Below the pieces are notes generated by a model, which ran no database searches, had not been told where the DNA came from, and was given only the letters and a program-made list of their open reading frames with translations. Source: Bacillus sp. 123MFChir2 (lineage in GTDB: Bacteria; Bacillota; Bacilli; Bacillales; Bacillaceae_G). From it: DNA of 64,000 bases. This document shows positions 1-8,746 of this stretch, one piece after another; within the stretch, counting starts at the first letter, position 1, and the number at the start of each line of letters is the position of its first letter. The translations under genes were made by a program, and so were the position numbers. The stretch spans positions 78,198 through 142,197 of the forward strand of contig NZ_KB910928.1 of assembly GCF_000383235.1 (NCBI RefSeq). The letters are read 5' to 3'.

Positions 1-45
1 CTTCTATGCATAGCCAGTCCCTCTCGCCCACTCAAAAAGAAAAGG
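1..45 (+). repeat. Partial copy of the dispersed intergenic repeat, cut by the window edge
   Basis: The first 45 bases carry the repeat's right half: a CTATGCATAGCCAG-type core, a CTCTCGCCCA block and a run of A and G. The same block recurs at 181-240, 4441-4490 and 58610-58660. The left part lies outside the window. Two copies in the same orientation within 250 bp suggest a tandem or double insertion downstream of sdhB. Confidence 0.6.
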
Positions 46-61
46 ATATGATTCTAGTGAA

Positions 62-278
62 GATATGTCTCTCTACTACTTATAAATTCATTTTTGGGCA
101 TATAGACTGCTGTCATGCAAACAAGGCAAGGGCCTGTACTTATTTGTCTACTTTTGTTTTAAAACATCGCACGCGGCAGGAAAAGGCCCTGACCGACTCT
201 ATGCATCGCCAGTTGCTCTCGCCCACCGAAAAAGAAAAGGGTTTTTATGTTAGTTTTTCAATTCGCATCTATATATAC
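62..278 (+). repeat. Dispersed intergenic repeat, near full-length copy
   Basis: This stretch shares an ordered series of blocks with 4330-4535, 31795-31980 and 58485-58685. The blocks are a TTTTGTTTTAA-type segment, a GCACG(C/T)GG(C/T)AGGAAAAGG segment, CTGACCG followed by a GCCAG arm, CTCTCGCCCAC, an A-rich stretch, and a GTTTTTATGT to TATATATA tail. The CTGACC and GGCCAG-like arms could form a short hairpin. It lies downstream of sdhB, just outside its terminator. It resembles the bcr-type repeats of the B. cereus group, but I cannot assign a class. Confidence 0.75.
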
Positions 279-313
279 AAAAATTGCCTCTTCAAACTGA
301 AGAGGCAATTTAA
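279..313 (-). terminator. Terminator of the sdhCAB operon
   Basis: A 14-bp inverted repeat (AAATTGCCTCTTCA and its complement) with a 3-4 base loop lies immediately after the sdhB stop codon. It is followed by U-rich sequence in the minus-strand direction. Confidence 0.8.
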
Positions 314-314
314 A

Positions 315-1076
315 TTAATAGTTATTGTCACTACCAAAGAAATCTTTAAAGGATTGAATCGTTGTATCACGGTTTAATGCAGCAATCGATGTCGTTAATG
401 GAATTCCTTTTGGACAAGATTGTACACAGTTTTGTGAGTTACCGCAGTTTGCAAGTCCTCCATCACCCATCATTGCACGTAAGCGATCCGCTTTATGCAT
501 TTCACCCGTTGGATGCGCATTGAATAAACGCGCTTGTGAAAGCGGCGCTGGACCGATAAAGTCAGATTTGCTGTTTACGTTTGGACATGACTCTAAACAT
601 ACACCGCAAGTCATACATTTTGATAATTCATATGCCCACTGACGCTTCTTCTCTGGCATTCTTGGCCCTGGACCTAAGTCATACGTACCATCAATCGGAA
701 TCCATGCTTTTACACGCTTTAACGCGTTAAACATGCGGCTACGGTCTACTTGCAAGTCACGAATAACCGGGAATGTTTTCATCGGTTTTAAGCGAATTGG
801 TTGTTCTAGTTTATCAATAAGTGCTGTACATGATTGACGTGGTTTTCCGTTGATTATCATCGAACAAGCACCGCAAACTTCTTCTAAACAGTTCATATCC
901 CAAGCGATAGGTGTTGTCTTGTTTCCTTTCGCATCAACAGGATTACGACGAATTTCCATTAATGCCGAAATAATATTCATATTTGGACGATATGGAATTT
1001 CAAATTCTTGATCATACTCCTGGGAGTTTTGACCGTCCTGTCTTGTAATAATAAGGCGGATTGTTTTCTCAGACAT
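315..1076 (-). CDS. sdhB: Succinate dehydrogenase iron-sulfur subunit SdhB
   Basis: This is the electron-transfer subunit of complex II. It passes electrons from the SdhA flavin to menaquinone at the cytochrome b558 subunit on the inner face of the membrane. The 253-residue length is normal for Bacillus. The N-terminal ferredoxin domain has the [2Fe-2S] cysteines at C63, C68, C71 and C83. The C-terminal domain carries CMTCGVCLESCP (about 154-165) and CGNSQNCVQSCP (about 211-222), which supply ligands for the [4Fe-4S] and [3Fe-4S] clusters. It is the last gene of sdhCAB. Its start overlaps the end of sdhA by 8 bp, which suggests translational coupling. Confidence 0.97.
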   Translation of the reverse strand: MSEKTIRLIITRQDGQNSQEYDQEFEIPYRPNMNIISALMEIRRNPVDAKGNKTTPIAWDMNCLEEVCGACSMIINGKPRQSCTALIDKLEQPIRLKPMKTFPVIRDLQVDRSRMFNALKRVKAWIPIDGTYDLGPGPRMPEKKRQWAYELSKCMTCGVCLESCPNVNSKSDFIGPAPLSQARLFNAHPTGEMHKADRLRAMMGDGGLANCGNSQNCVQSCPKGIPLTTSIAALNRDTTIQSFKDFFGSDNNY

Positions 1077-2862
1077 GTTGCTTATCCCCCTTTTCTTCTC
1101 CCTTAGCAGCTACTTCATGTTTTGAAGAATAATCGCGCTTACGTGGTTGGATTAACGAAATATCAACGTCTTCGTAATGGAATGCCGGGGCATTTCCTGC
1201 TCCCTCAAACTTCGCCATTGTTGTTTTTAAGAAGTTCTCATCATCACGATCTGGGAATTCTGGCTTATAATGTGCACCGCGACTTTCATTACGATTATAT
1301 GCACCAATTGTAATAACACGAGCTAATTCAAGCATGTTTGCTAGTTGACGTGTAAACGAAGCACCTTGGTTGCTCCATTTCGCTGTATCGTTAATGTTAA
1401 TGCGTTTATAACGCTCCATTAACTCTACGATTTTCGCATCTGTTTCTAATAATTTTTTATTTTCACGAACTACTGTTACGTTATCTGTCATCCATTCTCC
1501 AAGCTCTTTATGAAGAACATATGCATTTTCATTACCATCTAACGTTAAAATGTTGTTGAATTTTTCTGTTTCGATTAATTCATTTTGCTCATATACAGAA
1601 GATGAAACAGCATCTGATGATTTCGACAGACCCTTCATATATTCAATTGCATTCGGTCCTGCTACCATACCACCGTAAATCGCTGATAATAGTGAGTTAG
1701 CACCTAGTCGGTTACCACCGTGCATAGAGTAGTCACACTCACCTGCTGCAAATAATCCTGGAATATTTGTCATTTGCTTATAGTCAACCCATAATCCACC
1801 CATTGAATAGTGAACCGCTGGGAAGATTTTCATCGGTACTTTACGTGGATCATCACCCATGAATTTTTCATAGATTTCAATGATTCCACCAAGTTTAATA
1901 TCAAGCTCTTTCGGATCTTTATGAGAAAGATCAAGATATACCATGTTTTCACCGTTAATACCAAGTTTTTGCTCAACGCACACATCGAAAATTTCACGCG
2001 TTGCAATATCACGAGGTACAAGGTTTCCGTATGCAGGATATTTCTCTTCAAGGAAATACCACGGTTTTCCGTCTTTATACGTCCAAACACGACCACCTTC
2101 ACCACGTGCCGATTCACTCATCAGGCGTAATTTATCATCGCCTGGAATTGCTGTTGGGTGGATTTGGATGAACTCACCGTTTGCATAATGTGCACCTTGC
2201 TGATATACAGCAGATGCTGCTGTACCTGTATTAATAATAGAGTTAGTAGATTTTCCAAAAATGATACCAGGGCCCCCTGTTGCCATAATCACGGCATCAG
2301 CTGGAAAACTTTTAATCTCCATAGATTGTAAATCTTGTGCTACGATTCCGCGGCATACGCCTTCGTCATCTACAATAGCGCGTAAGAAATCCCAACCCTC
2401 ATATTTCGTAACAAGACCTGCTACTTCATGACGGCGTACTTGCTCATCTAACGCATATAATAATTGCTGTCCTGTTGTTGCACCAGCGAATGCTGTGCGG
2501 TGATGCTGCGTTCCACCGAAGCGGCGGAAGTCTAGTAATCCTTCTTCCGTACGGTTAAACATAACACCCATGCGATCCATTAAATGAATAATGCCAGGTG
2601 CTGCATCGCACATCGCCTTTACAGGAGGTTGGTTCGCTAAGAAGTCCCCTCCATAAATTGTATCGTCAAAGTGAATCCACGGAGAATCCCCTTCACCTTT
2701 TGTATTTACAGCACCGTTAATGCCGCCTTGTGCGCATACAGAGTGAGAACGTTTCACTGGTACTAAAGAAAATAGTTCTACATTCACGCCTGCTTCCGCT
2801 GCTTTAATCGTTGCCATTAAGCCGGCTAATCCACCGCCAACTACGATAAGTTTCCCTTTCAT
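1069..2862 (-). CDS. sdhA: Succinate dehydrogenase flavoprotein subunit SdhA
   Basis: This catalytic subunit of complex II oxidises succinate to fumarate with covalently bound FAD. It links the TCA cycle to the respiratory chain. The 597 residues begin with the dinucleotide-binding fold VVGGGLAGL. The HSVCAQGGINGA segment belongs to the flavin-attachment region. The succinate-site signatures HPTAIPGD and RGEGG are present, and the C-terminal FAD contact GGNRLGANSLL follows. The gene lies 13 bp after sdhC and overlaps sdhB by 8 bp, so the three subunits share one transcript. No irregularity is seen. Confidence 0.97.
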   Translation of the reverse strand: MKGKLIVVGGGLAGLMATIKAAEAGVNVELFSLVPVKRSHSVCAQGGINGAVNTKGEGDSPWIHFDDTIYGGDFLANQPPVKAMCDAAPGIIHLMDRMGVMFNRTEEGLLDFRRFGGTQHHRTAFAGATTGQQLLYALDEQVRRHEVAGLVTKYEGWDFLRAIVDDEGVCRGIVAQDLQSMEIKSFPADAVIMATGGPGIIFGKSTNSIINTGTAASAVYQQGAHYANGEFIQIHPTAIPGDDKLRLMSESARGEGGRVWTYKDGKPWYFLEEKYPAYGNLVPRDIATREIFDVCVEQKLGINGENMVYLDLSHKDPKELDIKLGGIIEIYEKFMGDDPRKVPMKIFPAVHYSMGGLWVDYKQMTNIPGLFAAGECDYSMHGGNRLGANSLLSAIYGGMVAGPNAIEYMKGLSKSSDAVSSSVYEQNELIETEKFNNILTLDGNENAYVLHKELGEWMTDNVTVVRENKKLLETDAKIVELMERYKRININDTAKWSNQGASFTRQLANMLELARVITIGAYNRNESRGAHYKPEFPDRDDENFLKTTMAKFEGAGNAPAFHYEDVDISLIQPRKRDYSSKHEVAAKGEEKGDKQHV

Positions 2863-2875
2863 GCTCTCCCACTCC

Positions 2876-3502
2876 TTACAAGTTTGCTAGATTTGGATTA
2901 ATGAACGCAAATAACGCGCTCACTCCTACGTATGATAATGCTAAGAAAATTGCTAATGTTACATACGTAGAAATACGCTGTGAACGTGGTGACACTGTGA
3001 TACCCCAGCTAATAAAGAATGTCCATAATCCATTTGCAAAGTGGAAAATAGCTGATACAACCCCAACTAAATAGAAGCCAAACATAAATGGATTGCTTAA
3101 AATAGCTGCCATCATATCATAGTTTACCGTTTGTCCGAGCGCAGCTTGAATGCGAGTTTCCCAAATATGCCAAGATAGGAATATAAGTGTAATTACTCCG
3201 GTAAATCGTTGCAAAACGAACATCCAGTTGCGGAAATAGCTATACGATGTTGCATTGTTCTTTGCTGTAAATGCGATATATAAACCATATACAGCATGGT
3301 ACAAAATCGGTAAGAAAATCACAAAGATTTCTAATGCGTACCGAAACGGAAGCATTTCCATGAAATGAGCAGCACTATTAAACGCCTCTGCTCCTCTTGT
3401 TGCAAAATTGTTAATTACTAAATGTTGCGTCATAAAGACGCCAATTGGAATGACACCCAGTAACGAGTGCCACTTGCGAAATGTATACTCGCGGCCTTTC
3501 AT
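2876..3502 (-). CDS. sdhC: Succinate dehydrogenase cytochrome b558 subunit SdhC
   Basis: This membrane anchor of complex II carries haem b and hands electrons to menaquinone. The 208 residues contain about five hydrophobic segments, roughly at 15-35, 55-80, 90-115, 135-160 and 180-200. Histidines within or next to them are candidate haem ligands (for example KWHSLLG, TQHLVIN, LSWHIWE). This is the single five-helix type-B anchor typical of Bacillus. It is the first gene of the operon. A good AAGGGGGT ribosome site precedes the ATG. Two candidate promoters and a perfect inverted repeat lie upstream. Confidence 0.95.
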   Translation of the reverse strand: MKGREYTFRKWHSLLGVIPIGVFMTQHLVINNFATRGAEAFNSAAHFMEMLPFRYALEIFVIFLPILYHAVYGLYIAFTAKNNATSYSYFRNWMFVLQRFTGVITLIFLSWHIWETRIQAALGQTVNYDMMAAILSNPFMFGFYLVGVVSAIFHFANGLWTFFISWGITVSPRSQRISTYVTLAIFLALSYVGVSALFAFINPNLANL

Positions 3503-3549
3503 GTCCCCATTACCCCCTTGAATGTTTGACTAGTGTTTGTCGCATTACT

Positions 3550-3583
3550 TTATAACAATAGCATTTTACCACTATTGTTATAA
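3550..3583. promoter_or_regulatory. Perfect 12-bp inverted repeat upstream of sdhC
   Basis: Arms TTATAACAATAG and CTATTGTTATAA flank a 10-base spacer. Read on the minus strand, the spacer holds TGGTAAAAT, an extended -10-like motif. It lies 48-81 bp before sdhC. It could be an operator over a promoter, or a leader hairpin if transcription starts at the upstream promoter near 3637-3666. The repeat is seen; either function is inferred. Confidence 0.5.
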
Positions 3584-3636
3584 GAAAAACTGAAAAAATT
3601 ATTCGCAATATTTCAGCATAATTTGATAACATGTTC

Positions 3637-3666
3637 ATTTTACTCCTATTTTTGTCGAAGCGTCAA
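3637..3666 (-). promoter_or_regulatory. Candidate sigma-A promoter of sdhCAB
   Basis: On the minus strand TTGACG (3661-3666) is followed after 18 bp by TAAAAT (3637-3642). Transcription from here would give a leader of about 125 nt containing the inverted repeat at 3550-3583. Confidence 0.5.
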
Positions 3667-3765
3667 GAAAACGTATACATAATCAGTATATAATTTTTAT
3701 ATTCTGTTTTTCATTCTCTACATCAGATTTTCCCCAAAGAAATAGCTGTGTTTATATATATAAAA

Positions 3766-3776
3766 TGGTATATAAT
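3766..3776 (+). promoter_or_regulatory. Candidate -10 element for yslB
   Basis: A TATAAT hexamer lies at 3771-3776, about 29 bp before the yslB start, with a TG a few bases upstream. No convincing -35 is visible at the right distance, so this is a weak call. Confidence 0.35.
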
Positions 3777-3804
3777 ATTGACAGTATAGAAAGTGGGGAA
3801 TATT

Positions 3805-4254
3805 GTGAGTACAAAAAAAATCGAGAGCGAATCTTTACAAAATATTTCAATCAATGCCTTTGCCTATGAATTGCTTCGTGAAGAATTACTCCCTGATTTA
3901 ATAGGGAAAGAACTAGATGCCATTTTATATTGGGCCGGCAGAAATTTAGCACGAAAATACCCGTTAGAAACAATTGATGAGGTCATCCAATTTTTCACAA
4001 CAGCTGGTTGGGGCGACTTAACAATCATTGAACATAAACGTCGTGAAATGCAATTTAAACTAACAGGTGCTCTTATTGAAGAACGTGAGCAACAAAAAAG
4101 ACATTCTTCTTACCAATTAGAAGCTGGTTTTATCGCTGAACAAATTCAAAAGCAACGCAGTGTGATTGCGGAATCTTACGAAAAACAGAAAAAGCGCTCT
4201 AGCTCTGTTACATTTCTTGTACAGTGGGATGTAAAAGATTCTGTCGAAGTATAA
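3805..4254 (+). CDS. yslB: YslB family protein (DUF2507)
   Basis: This is a cytosolic protein of unknown biochemical role that is conserved in Bacillales. The product is 149 residues from a GTG start (VSTKKIESES). That start is preferred because GTGGGGA lies 4-10 bases before it; an in-frame GTG at 3793 would lie inside the ribosome site. The segment FAYELLREELLPDLIGKELD is the recognisable family block. The C-terminal third is rich in Gln, Lys and Arg and probably helical. The position between sdhC and uvrC matches B. subtilis synteny. The gene is transcribed away from sdhCAB and ends in its own terminator. Confidence 0.85.
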   Translation: MSTKKIESESLQNISINAFAYELLREELLPDLIGKELDAILYWAGRNLARKYPLETIDEVIQFFTTAGWGDLTIIEHKRREMQFKLTGALIEEREQQKRHSSYQLEAGFIAEQIQKQRSVIAESYEKQKKRSSSVTFLVQWDVKDSVEV

Positions 4255-4266
4255 TGCTCATTCATT

Positions 4267-4301
4267 AGTCAACTAGACATGACGTCCAGTTGACTTTTTT
4301 T
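4267..4301 (+). terminator. Terminator of yslB
   Basis: The arms AGTCAACTAGAC and GTCCAGTTGACT form a 12-bp stem with one mismatch and a short loop. Seven T residues follow. Confidence 0.85.
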
Positions 4302-4329
4302 ATTCCTTTATTTGTGGGCGATGGAAGTT

Positions 4330-4540
4330 TCACTTTCTCTATAATATATAAATACAAGTTGACTTTTTAACATCTAAGTCGCTGCTACTTGCTGTCTATC
4401 TTTGTTTTAAACTTTTCACGTGGAAGGAAAAGGAACTGACCACCTCTATGCATGGCCAGTTCCTCTCGTCTTCTCCCCTAAAAAATTGGTTTTTATGTCA
4501 TTTTTTCAATTTGTATTTATATATAAACAGTGACATTCTT
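4330..4540 (+). repeat. Dispersed intergenic repeat, near full-length copy
   Basis: This copy has the same ordered blocks as 62-278, including CACGTGGAAGGAAAAGG, CTGACC with a GGCCAG arm, CCCCTAAAAAA and TTTTTATGTCATTTTTTCAA. It fills the space between the convergent yslB and uvrC genes, with a terminator on each side. Its 3' end is the mirror of the inverted copy at 30205-30345. Confidence 0.7.
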
Positions 4541-4547
4541 GGATTAC

Positions 4548-4581
4548 AAAAAAAGAAGACATTTCCAATTACAATGTCTTC
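4548..4581 (-). terminator. Terminator of uvrC
   Basis: GAAGACATT and AATGTCTTC pair around a 9-base loop and are followed by seven U on the minus strand. The uvrC stop codon lies in the loop. Confidence 0.8.
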
Positions 4582-6350
4582 CCTGTTAAATACGTATGAA
4601 TGGTTTCAGCTATTTTTTGCGGCATTCCAGCTTCTATAATATCTGCAACAGACGCTTCTTTCATTTTCTTAAGAGAGCCAAAATGTTTTAAAAGTGTTTT
4701 CTTCCGTTTTTCTCCAACACCTGGTATATCATCCAATGCCGATTGAATGACAGATTTCCCGTGAATTTGACGATGAAATGTAATCGCAAAGCGGTGTACT
4801 TCGTCTTGAATACGTTGTAATAAGTAAAACTCCTGGCTGTTACGCTCTAATAAAACTGGTTCCGGCGGTTCACCAATTATTAAATGTGACGTGCGATGTT
4901 TATCATCTTTCACAAGCCCTGCTGTTGGAATAGAAAGACCGAGTTCATTTTCTAACACATCACATACTGCAGCGAGATGACCTTTCCCGCCATCAATTAC
5001 AATTAAATCTGGAAGTGGTAAGCTTTCTTTTAAAACACGTGTATAACGACGGCGCACAACTTCACGCATCGATTCATAATCATCAGGTCCTTGCACCGTT
5101 TTAATTTTATATTTACGGTACTCTTTTTTGGCAGGTTTTCCATCGTTAAAGACAATCATCGCGGAAACCGGATTTGTTCCTTGAATGTTAGAATTATCAA
5201 ATGCTTCAATTCTATGCGGCGTTTCTATCCCTAGCTGTTCTCCTAATTTTTCGACCGCCTTAATGGAGCGTTCTTCATCGCGTTCAATTAAATAAAATTT
5301 TTCATGCAGTGCAATTGTAGCATTCTTACTCGCTAAGTCGACAAGTTCCTTTTTCTGGCCCCGTTTTGGCTGCGTTGCTTCTACGTCTAAAAACTTTCCA
5401 ATCAATTCATGATCAATGCTGCTTGGTACAACAACTTCTTTCGGTTTAAAGTGATTATTTTGTTCATAAAATTGTCCGATAAACGTTAGGAATCCTTCTT
5501 CCGTATCATCATAAATCGGAAACATCGAAACATCCCGTTCAATCAACTTTCCTTTTCGAACGAAAAATACTTGCACGCACATCCAACCTTTATCAACCGC
5601 ATAACCAAACACATCGCGGTCGACTAAGTCACTCATAATCATCTTCTGCTTTTCCATTATTGCATCCATATGAGCAATTTGATCTCGCAATTCTTTCGCT
5701 CGTTCAAACTCTAATTTTTCTGATGCTTCATACATTTTCGCTTCCAATTCCGAACGAATTTCTTTATGTCCACCATTTAAAAACTTTATAATTCCATCGA
5801 CAATTTCTTTATTTTGTTTATCGGTTACCTCTTGTACACAAGGCGCTAAGCATTGTCCCATATGATAATACAAGCAAACTTTATCTGGTATATTTGTACA
5901 TTTCCGAAGCGGATACATACGATCTAACAACTTTTTCGTTTCATGAGCTGACTGTGAATTTGGATATGGACCAAAATATTTCCCTTTATCCTTTTTTACA
6001 TTTCTCGTAATAAGCAAACGCGGCTCTTTTTCAGCTGTAATTTTAATAAATGGGTATGTTTTATCATCTTTTAATTGGATATTATACTTTGGGTCATATT
6101 TTTTAATTAAATTTAGCTCTAAAATGAGAGCCTCCAAGTTCGAGGAGGTGACAATATATTCAAAATCAACAATTTCCCCAACAAGACGGAGTGTCTTTCC
6201 ATCGTGTGAACCAGTAAAATATGAGCGCACACGATTTTTTAACACTTTCGCTTTTCCAACGTAAATAACTATCCCTTGTTTGTCTTTCATTAAATAACAA
6301 CCAGGCTGATCTGGTAAAATTGCTAATTTTTCTTTTAAATGATCGTGCAC
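4569..6350 (-). CDS. uvrC: Excinuclease ABC subunit C (UvrC)
   Basis: UvrC is the nuclease of nucleotide excision repair. With UvrB it cuts 3' and then 5' of a DNA lesion. The 593-residue length is normal. In order it has a GIY-YIG nuclease domain (about 12-90, with [19 protein letters not shown]), a UVR UvrB-binding helix pair (about 200-235), an RNase H-like nuclease domain (about 380-540, with AFDNSNIQG and [11 protein letters not shown]) and a C-terminal helix-hairpin-helix ([17 protein letters not shown]). The start is a GTG (VHDHLKEK), preceded by an AAAGGGGAAG ribosome site. The gene ends inside its terminator. Confidence 0.97.
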   Translation of the reverse strand: MHDHLKEKLAILPDQPGCYLMKDKQGIVIYVGKAKVLKNRVRSYFTGSHDGKTLRLVGEIVDFEYIVTSSNLEALILELNLIKKYDPKYNIQLKDDKTYPFIKITAEKEPRLLITRNVKKDKGKYFGPYPNSQSAHETKKLLDRMYPLRKCTNIPDKVCLYYHMGQCLAPCVQEVTDKQNKEIVDGIIKFLNGGHKEIRSELEAKMYEASEKLEFERAKELRDQIAHMDAIMEKQKMIMSDLVDRDVFGYAVDKGWMCVQVFFVRKGKLIERDVSMFPIYDDTEEGFLTFIGQFYEQNNHFKPKEVVVPSSIDHELIGKFLDVEATQPKRGQKKELVDLASKNATIALHEKFYLIERDEERSIKAVEKLGEQLGIETPHRIEAFDNSNIQGTNPVSAMIVFNDGKPAKKEYRKYKIKTVQGPDDYESMREVVRRRYTRVLKESLPLPDLIVIDGGKGHLAAVCDVLENELGLSIPTAGLVKDDKHRTSHLIIGEPPEPVLLERNSQEFYLLQRIQDEVHRFAITFHRQIHGKSVIQSALDDIPGVGEKRKKTLLKHFGSLKKMKEASVADIIEAGMPQKIAETIHTYLTGKTL

Positions 6351-6365
6351 GCGACTTCCCCTTTC

Positions 6366-7775
6366 TTACTTCTTCCACTCGTATAAAATTATTTTATTAT
6401 AAACAGGATCAAATAACGGGTTAGAGCGAAAGACGGCAACTTCTTCTACCTGTCCTTTTATATCGATCCCTTGTTTTTGAAACCCTTCAATTAAATGATT
6501 CGTAACGTATATTGTAGCATCTTTATAATATTTTTTATCTTGTAAAAAATAGTCATATGTGTAAAACCGTTTATGTTCATATGGCACATGTAAATATTCC
6601 ATAACCCGTGTCTCTTCCCATGTGTATATAATGAACGGCTGCTGTTTTTCTTGTAAATACGATGCCAACTGATACGTTGCAGGTACAGCTTCTTTTTGTT
6701 CTTGCATAAGAGGTATACTAACAACAAGTTGAAACGTTGCAAATAACAAAAGTAAAATTCCGCTATGTCTTTTTAACCATGAAATAGCAAGTACGAAAAG
6801 TACTATCGCTACAATTGGATAAGAATGACGCGGCTTATCAATATTTTGTCCAAGTAAATTCCAAAGAAAATATACACTACCAAGCGCTATAAATAATTTC
6901 GGATAGCAACGTATGTTCTTCCATTGTAAAACAAAAAGAAGTAAAAAGAAAAGAAAGAAACCTGCAAGAACGTACGAATGAACACCGATTCCTGCAAATA
7001 CAATATTCTCCAAAAGCAAACGAAATAGACGTGATATAAGCGGTTCACTCGTTTCTGTAACCGCACCGCCCCATTCCGTAAAATGCCCCTCTACAAATCC
7101 GAACGAAATTTCCCATAATCCCGCCAGGCCGCCGATATTCCAAATAAGTGCTCCAATCCACACAATTTGCGAAAGAACAGCTGTGCAGCATATGATGATA
7201 AATCGCCATTTTTCTTCATGCCATTGCTGCCATACTAATACAATAAGCGCTATTCCAAACGGCGCATAGGATACACGTATCCCCATCAATACGGCGAAGA
7301 AAATGACTGGCCAAAATTGAGCTCGAAATTCATTCGTCCGAAATGCTCGATCTACACTCCACATATACCACCATAACACTGCTAATGCTGCTCCTTCTGA
7401 CATTGGCTGCGTTACTAAAATGGAGAAATAACCGCTCGTTTGCAGTGTAGCTACAACAATAAGGGCACTCGTTTTACTTACATAACGACGTGCAATCCAA
7501 TACATTGGAAAAGCCGCAGTAAGTGCCATAACTGCATTGAAAATCCCTAACGATTGCACAGGGTTTTCTATAAAAAGATGCGTCATCATTCCTCCTAAAA
7601 TAAAAAACGGATAACCCGGGAAATGAGGTTGCATCGCTAATATGTCATATTGCTTTAGCGCAAGCGAAAAGTCTACTTCATCCCACGTTGCAGCAAATGG
7701 ACTTGCATAAAAAAATCGGATAACAATCGTACTCGAAAACAGAAGAATTGCCCATATACATAATACTCGTTTCAT
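6366..7775 (-). CDS. Polytopic membrane glycosyltransferase, GT-C / GT39-like
   Basis: This is a predicted integral-membrane sugar transferase of 469 residues with about ten hydrophobic segments. The first external loop carries ATWDEVDFSLAL, an acidic Asp-Glu motif at the place where GT-C enzymes bind metal or the lipid-phosphate sugar donor. HFPGYPFF follows, as in the PMT/ArnT group. GT-C enzymes typically move a sugar from a polyprenyl-phosphate carrier to an acceptor outside the membrane. A GT2 enzyme of the kind that makes such carriers lies at 9566-10312, which supports that role. The ATG at 7775 is preferred over a TTG at 7793 because GAAAGGA sits just before it. The sugar and acceptor are unknown. 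Confidence 0.65.
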   Translation of the reverse strand: MKRVLCIWAILLFSSTIVIRFFYASPFAATWDEVDFSLALKQYDILAMQPHFPGYPFFILGGMMTHLFIENPVQSLGIFNAVMALTAAFPMYWIARRYVSKTSALIVVATLQTSGYFSILVTQPMSEGAALAVLWWYMWSVDRAFRTNEFRAQFWPVIFFAVLMGIRVSYAPFGIALIVLVWQQWHEEKWRFIIICCTAVLSQIVWIGALIWNIGGLAGLWEISFGFVEGHFTEWGGAVTETSEPLISRLFRLLLENIVFAGIGVHSYVLAGFFLFFLLLFVLQWKNIRCYPKLFIALGSVYFLWNLLGQNIDKPRHSYPIVAIVLFVLAISWLKRHSGILLLLFATFQLVVSIPLMQEQKEAVPATYQLASYLQEKQQPFIIYTWEETRVMEYLHVPYEHKRFYTYDYFLQDKKYYKDATIYVTNHLIEGFQKQGIDIKGQVEEVAVFRSNPLFDPVYNKIILYEWKK

Positions 7776-7795
7776 CTCATTTCCTTTCTGCAAAA

Positions 7796-7825
7796 AAAGT
7801 ACAAGGAATATTCCTTGTACTTTTA
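7796..7825 (-). terminator. 30-bp perfect palindrome, terminator of the FTR1 unit
   Basis: Each half reads AAAAGTACAAGGAAT (7796-7810) followed directly by its complement, with no spacer. It supplies its own A/T runs on both sides, so it can act in either direction. The FTR1 stop codon is inside the right half. Confidence 0.75.
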
Positions 7826-8728
7826 GCTTACTGATTTATTTGCTTCGACTACTGTTCCCTTTTTTTTAACAGGCTTTTTAAAGACAATTAACATATACAG
7901 GACAACAAAATAACCGATATATGCAAGGATTTCTTCAAGCGATGGCATCGAGGAATATCCTAAAAATGCTTTTAAGAAAATACCGATATCACCGGAAAGA
8001 AGCGGTGCAGTACCGTGATCACGCAAGTAATGAGCATAATCAATCGGATGCTCTGGAAGTAGCCACGTAATATCGTATACGTGCGGCATCACACTTCCAA
8101 GTATTTTTAAATCTTGCATCATAGAAATACCTTGCACAAGAAGTCCCGCTGCAATAAAGACAATAAATACTCCCGTTACTTTAAAGAATACTTTTAGTGA
8201 AATACGCATCGTTCTCTTAAAGAATAAGTAGCTGACAAGAGCTGCAACAAGCACTCCTGAAATTGCTCCCCAACCTTGCAGTGCCGCTTCAATATTTCCA
8301 CCTGTAATCGCAGCAAAGAAGAACACCGTTTCAACGCCTTCCCGCAGCACAACAAGGAAGGAGTGTACGACCATTCCAATTATGTTTCCAGCCGTAATAT
8401 ATTTGCTCATTTTATTTTCCATGTTGGCTTTCATATTCTTACTATGTTCAGCCATCCAAAATACCATTTGCGTAAGCAAAATAGCGGAAATAAACATAAT
8501 TGATATTTTTAAATACATCTCACTTCCCATTGCAGCAAAGCCAGTAAACACAACTTGGAAGACAAGAGCAACAATATAACTTGCTACAACCGCAAGGCCT
8601 GCTCCTACCCAAACATATTTCACATACTGTTTATTATCCGTACGTTTTAAATATGTAGTAATAATTCCAACAATGAGCAATGCTTCTAATACTTCACGAA
8701 ATGTAATGAGAAATGCCTGTAACTGCAT
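7823..8728 (-). CDS. FTR1-family high-affinity iron permease
   Basis: This is a multi-pass membrane iron transporter of the FTR1/EfeU family, 301 residues with about seven hydrophobic segments. It has the two family motifs built on Arg-Glu-x-x-Glu: REVLEALLIVG in helix 1 and REGVETVFF in helix 4. B. subtilis EfeU (YwbL) joins an extracellular domain to the permease; here the permease lacks that part and a separate secreted protein is encoded directly upstream (8747-9502). A GGAGGAAG ribosome site precedes the ATG. The Fur-box-like site at 9523-9537 suggests induction by low iron. No EfeB-like peroxidase is in the window. Confidence 0.85.
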   Translation of the reverse strand: MQLQAFLITFREVLEALLIVGIITTYLKRTDNKQYVKYVWVGAGLAVVASYIVALVFQVVFTGFAAMGSEMYLKISIMFISAILLTQMVFWMAEHSKNMKANMENKMSKYITAGNIIGMVVHSFLVVLREGVETVFFFAAITGGNIEAALQGWGAISGVLVAALVSYLFFKRTMRISLKVFFKVTGVFIVFIAAGLLVQGISMMQDLKILGSVMPHVYDITWLLPEHPIDYAHYLRDHGTAPLLSGDIGIFLKAFLGYSSMPSLEEILAYIGYFVVLYMLIVFKKPVKKKGTVVEANKSVS

Positions 8729-8746
8729 CGCTCTTCCTCCTCATTC

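Noticed and set aside
6-377. 123-codon plus-strand frame over the first repeats
   Set aside because: It crosses two repeat copies and the sdhB terminator and runs into sdhB; it is not coding.
3778-3783. TTGACA close to the yslB start as a -35
   Set aside because: No -10 lies 16-18 bp downstream; that position is already inside yslB.
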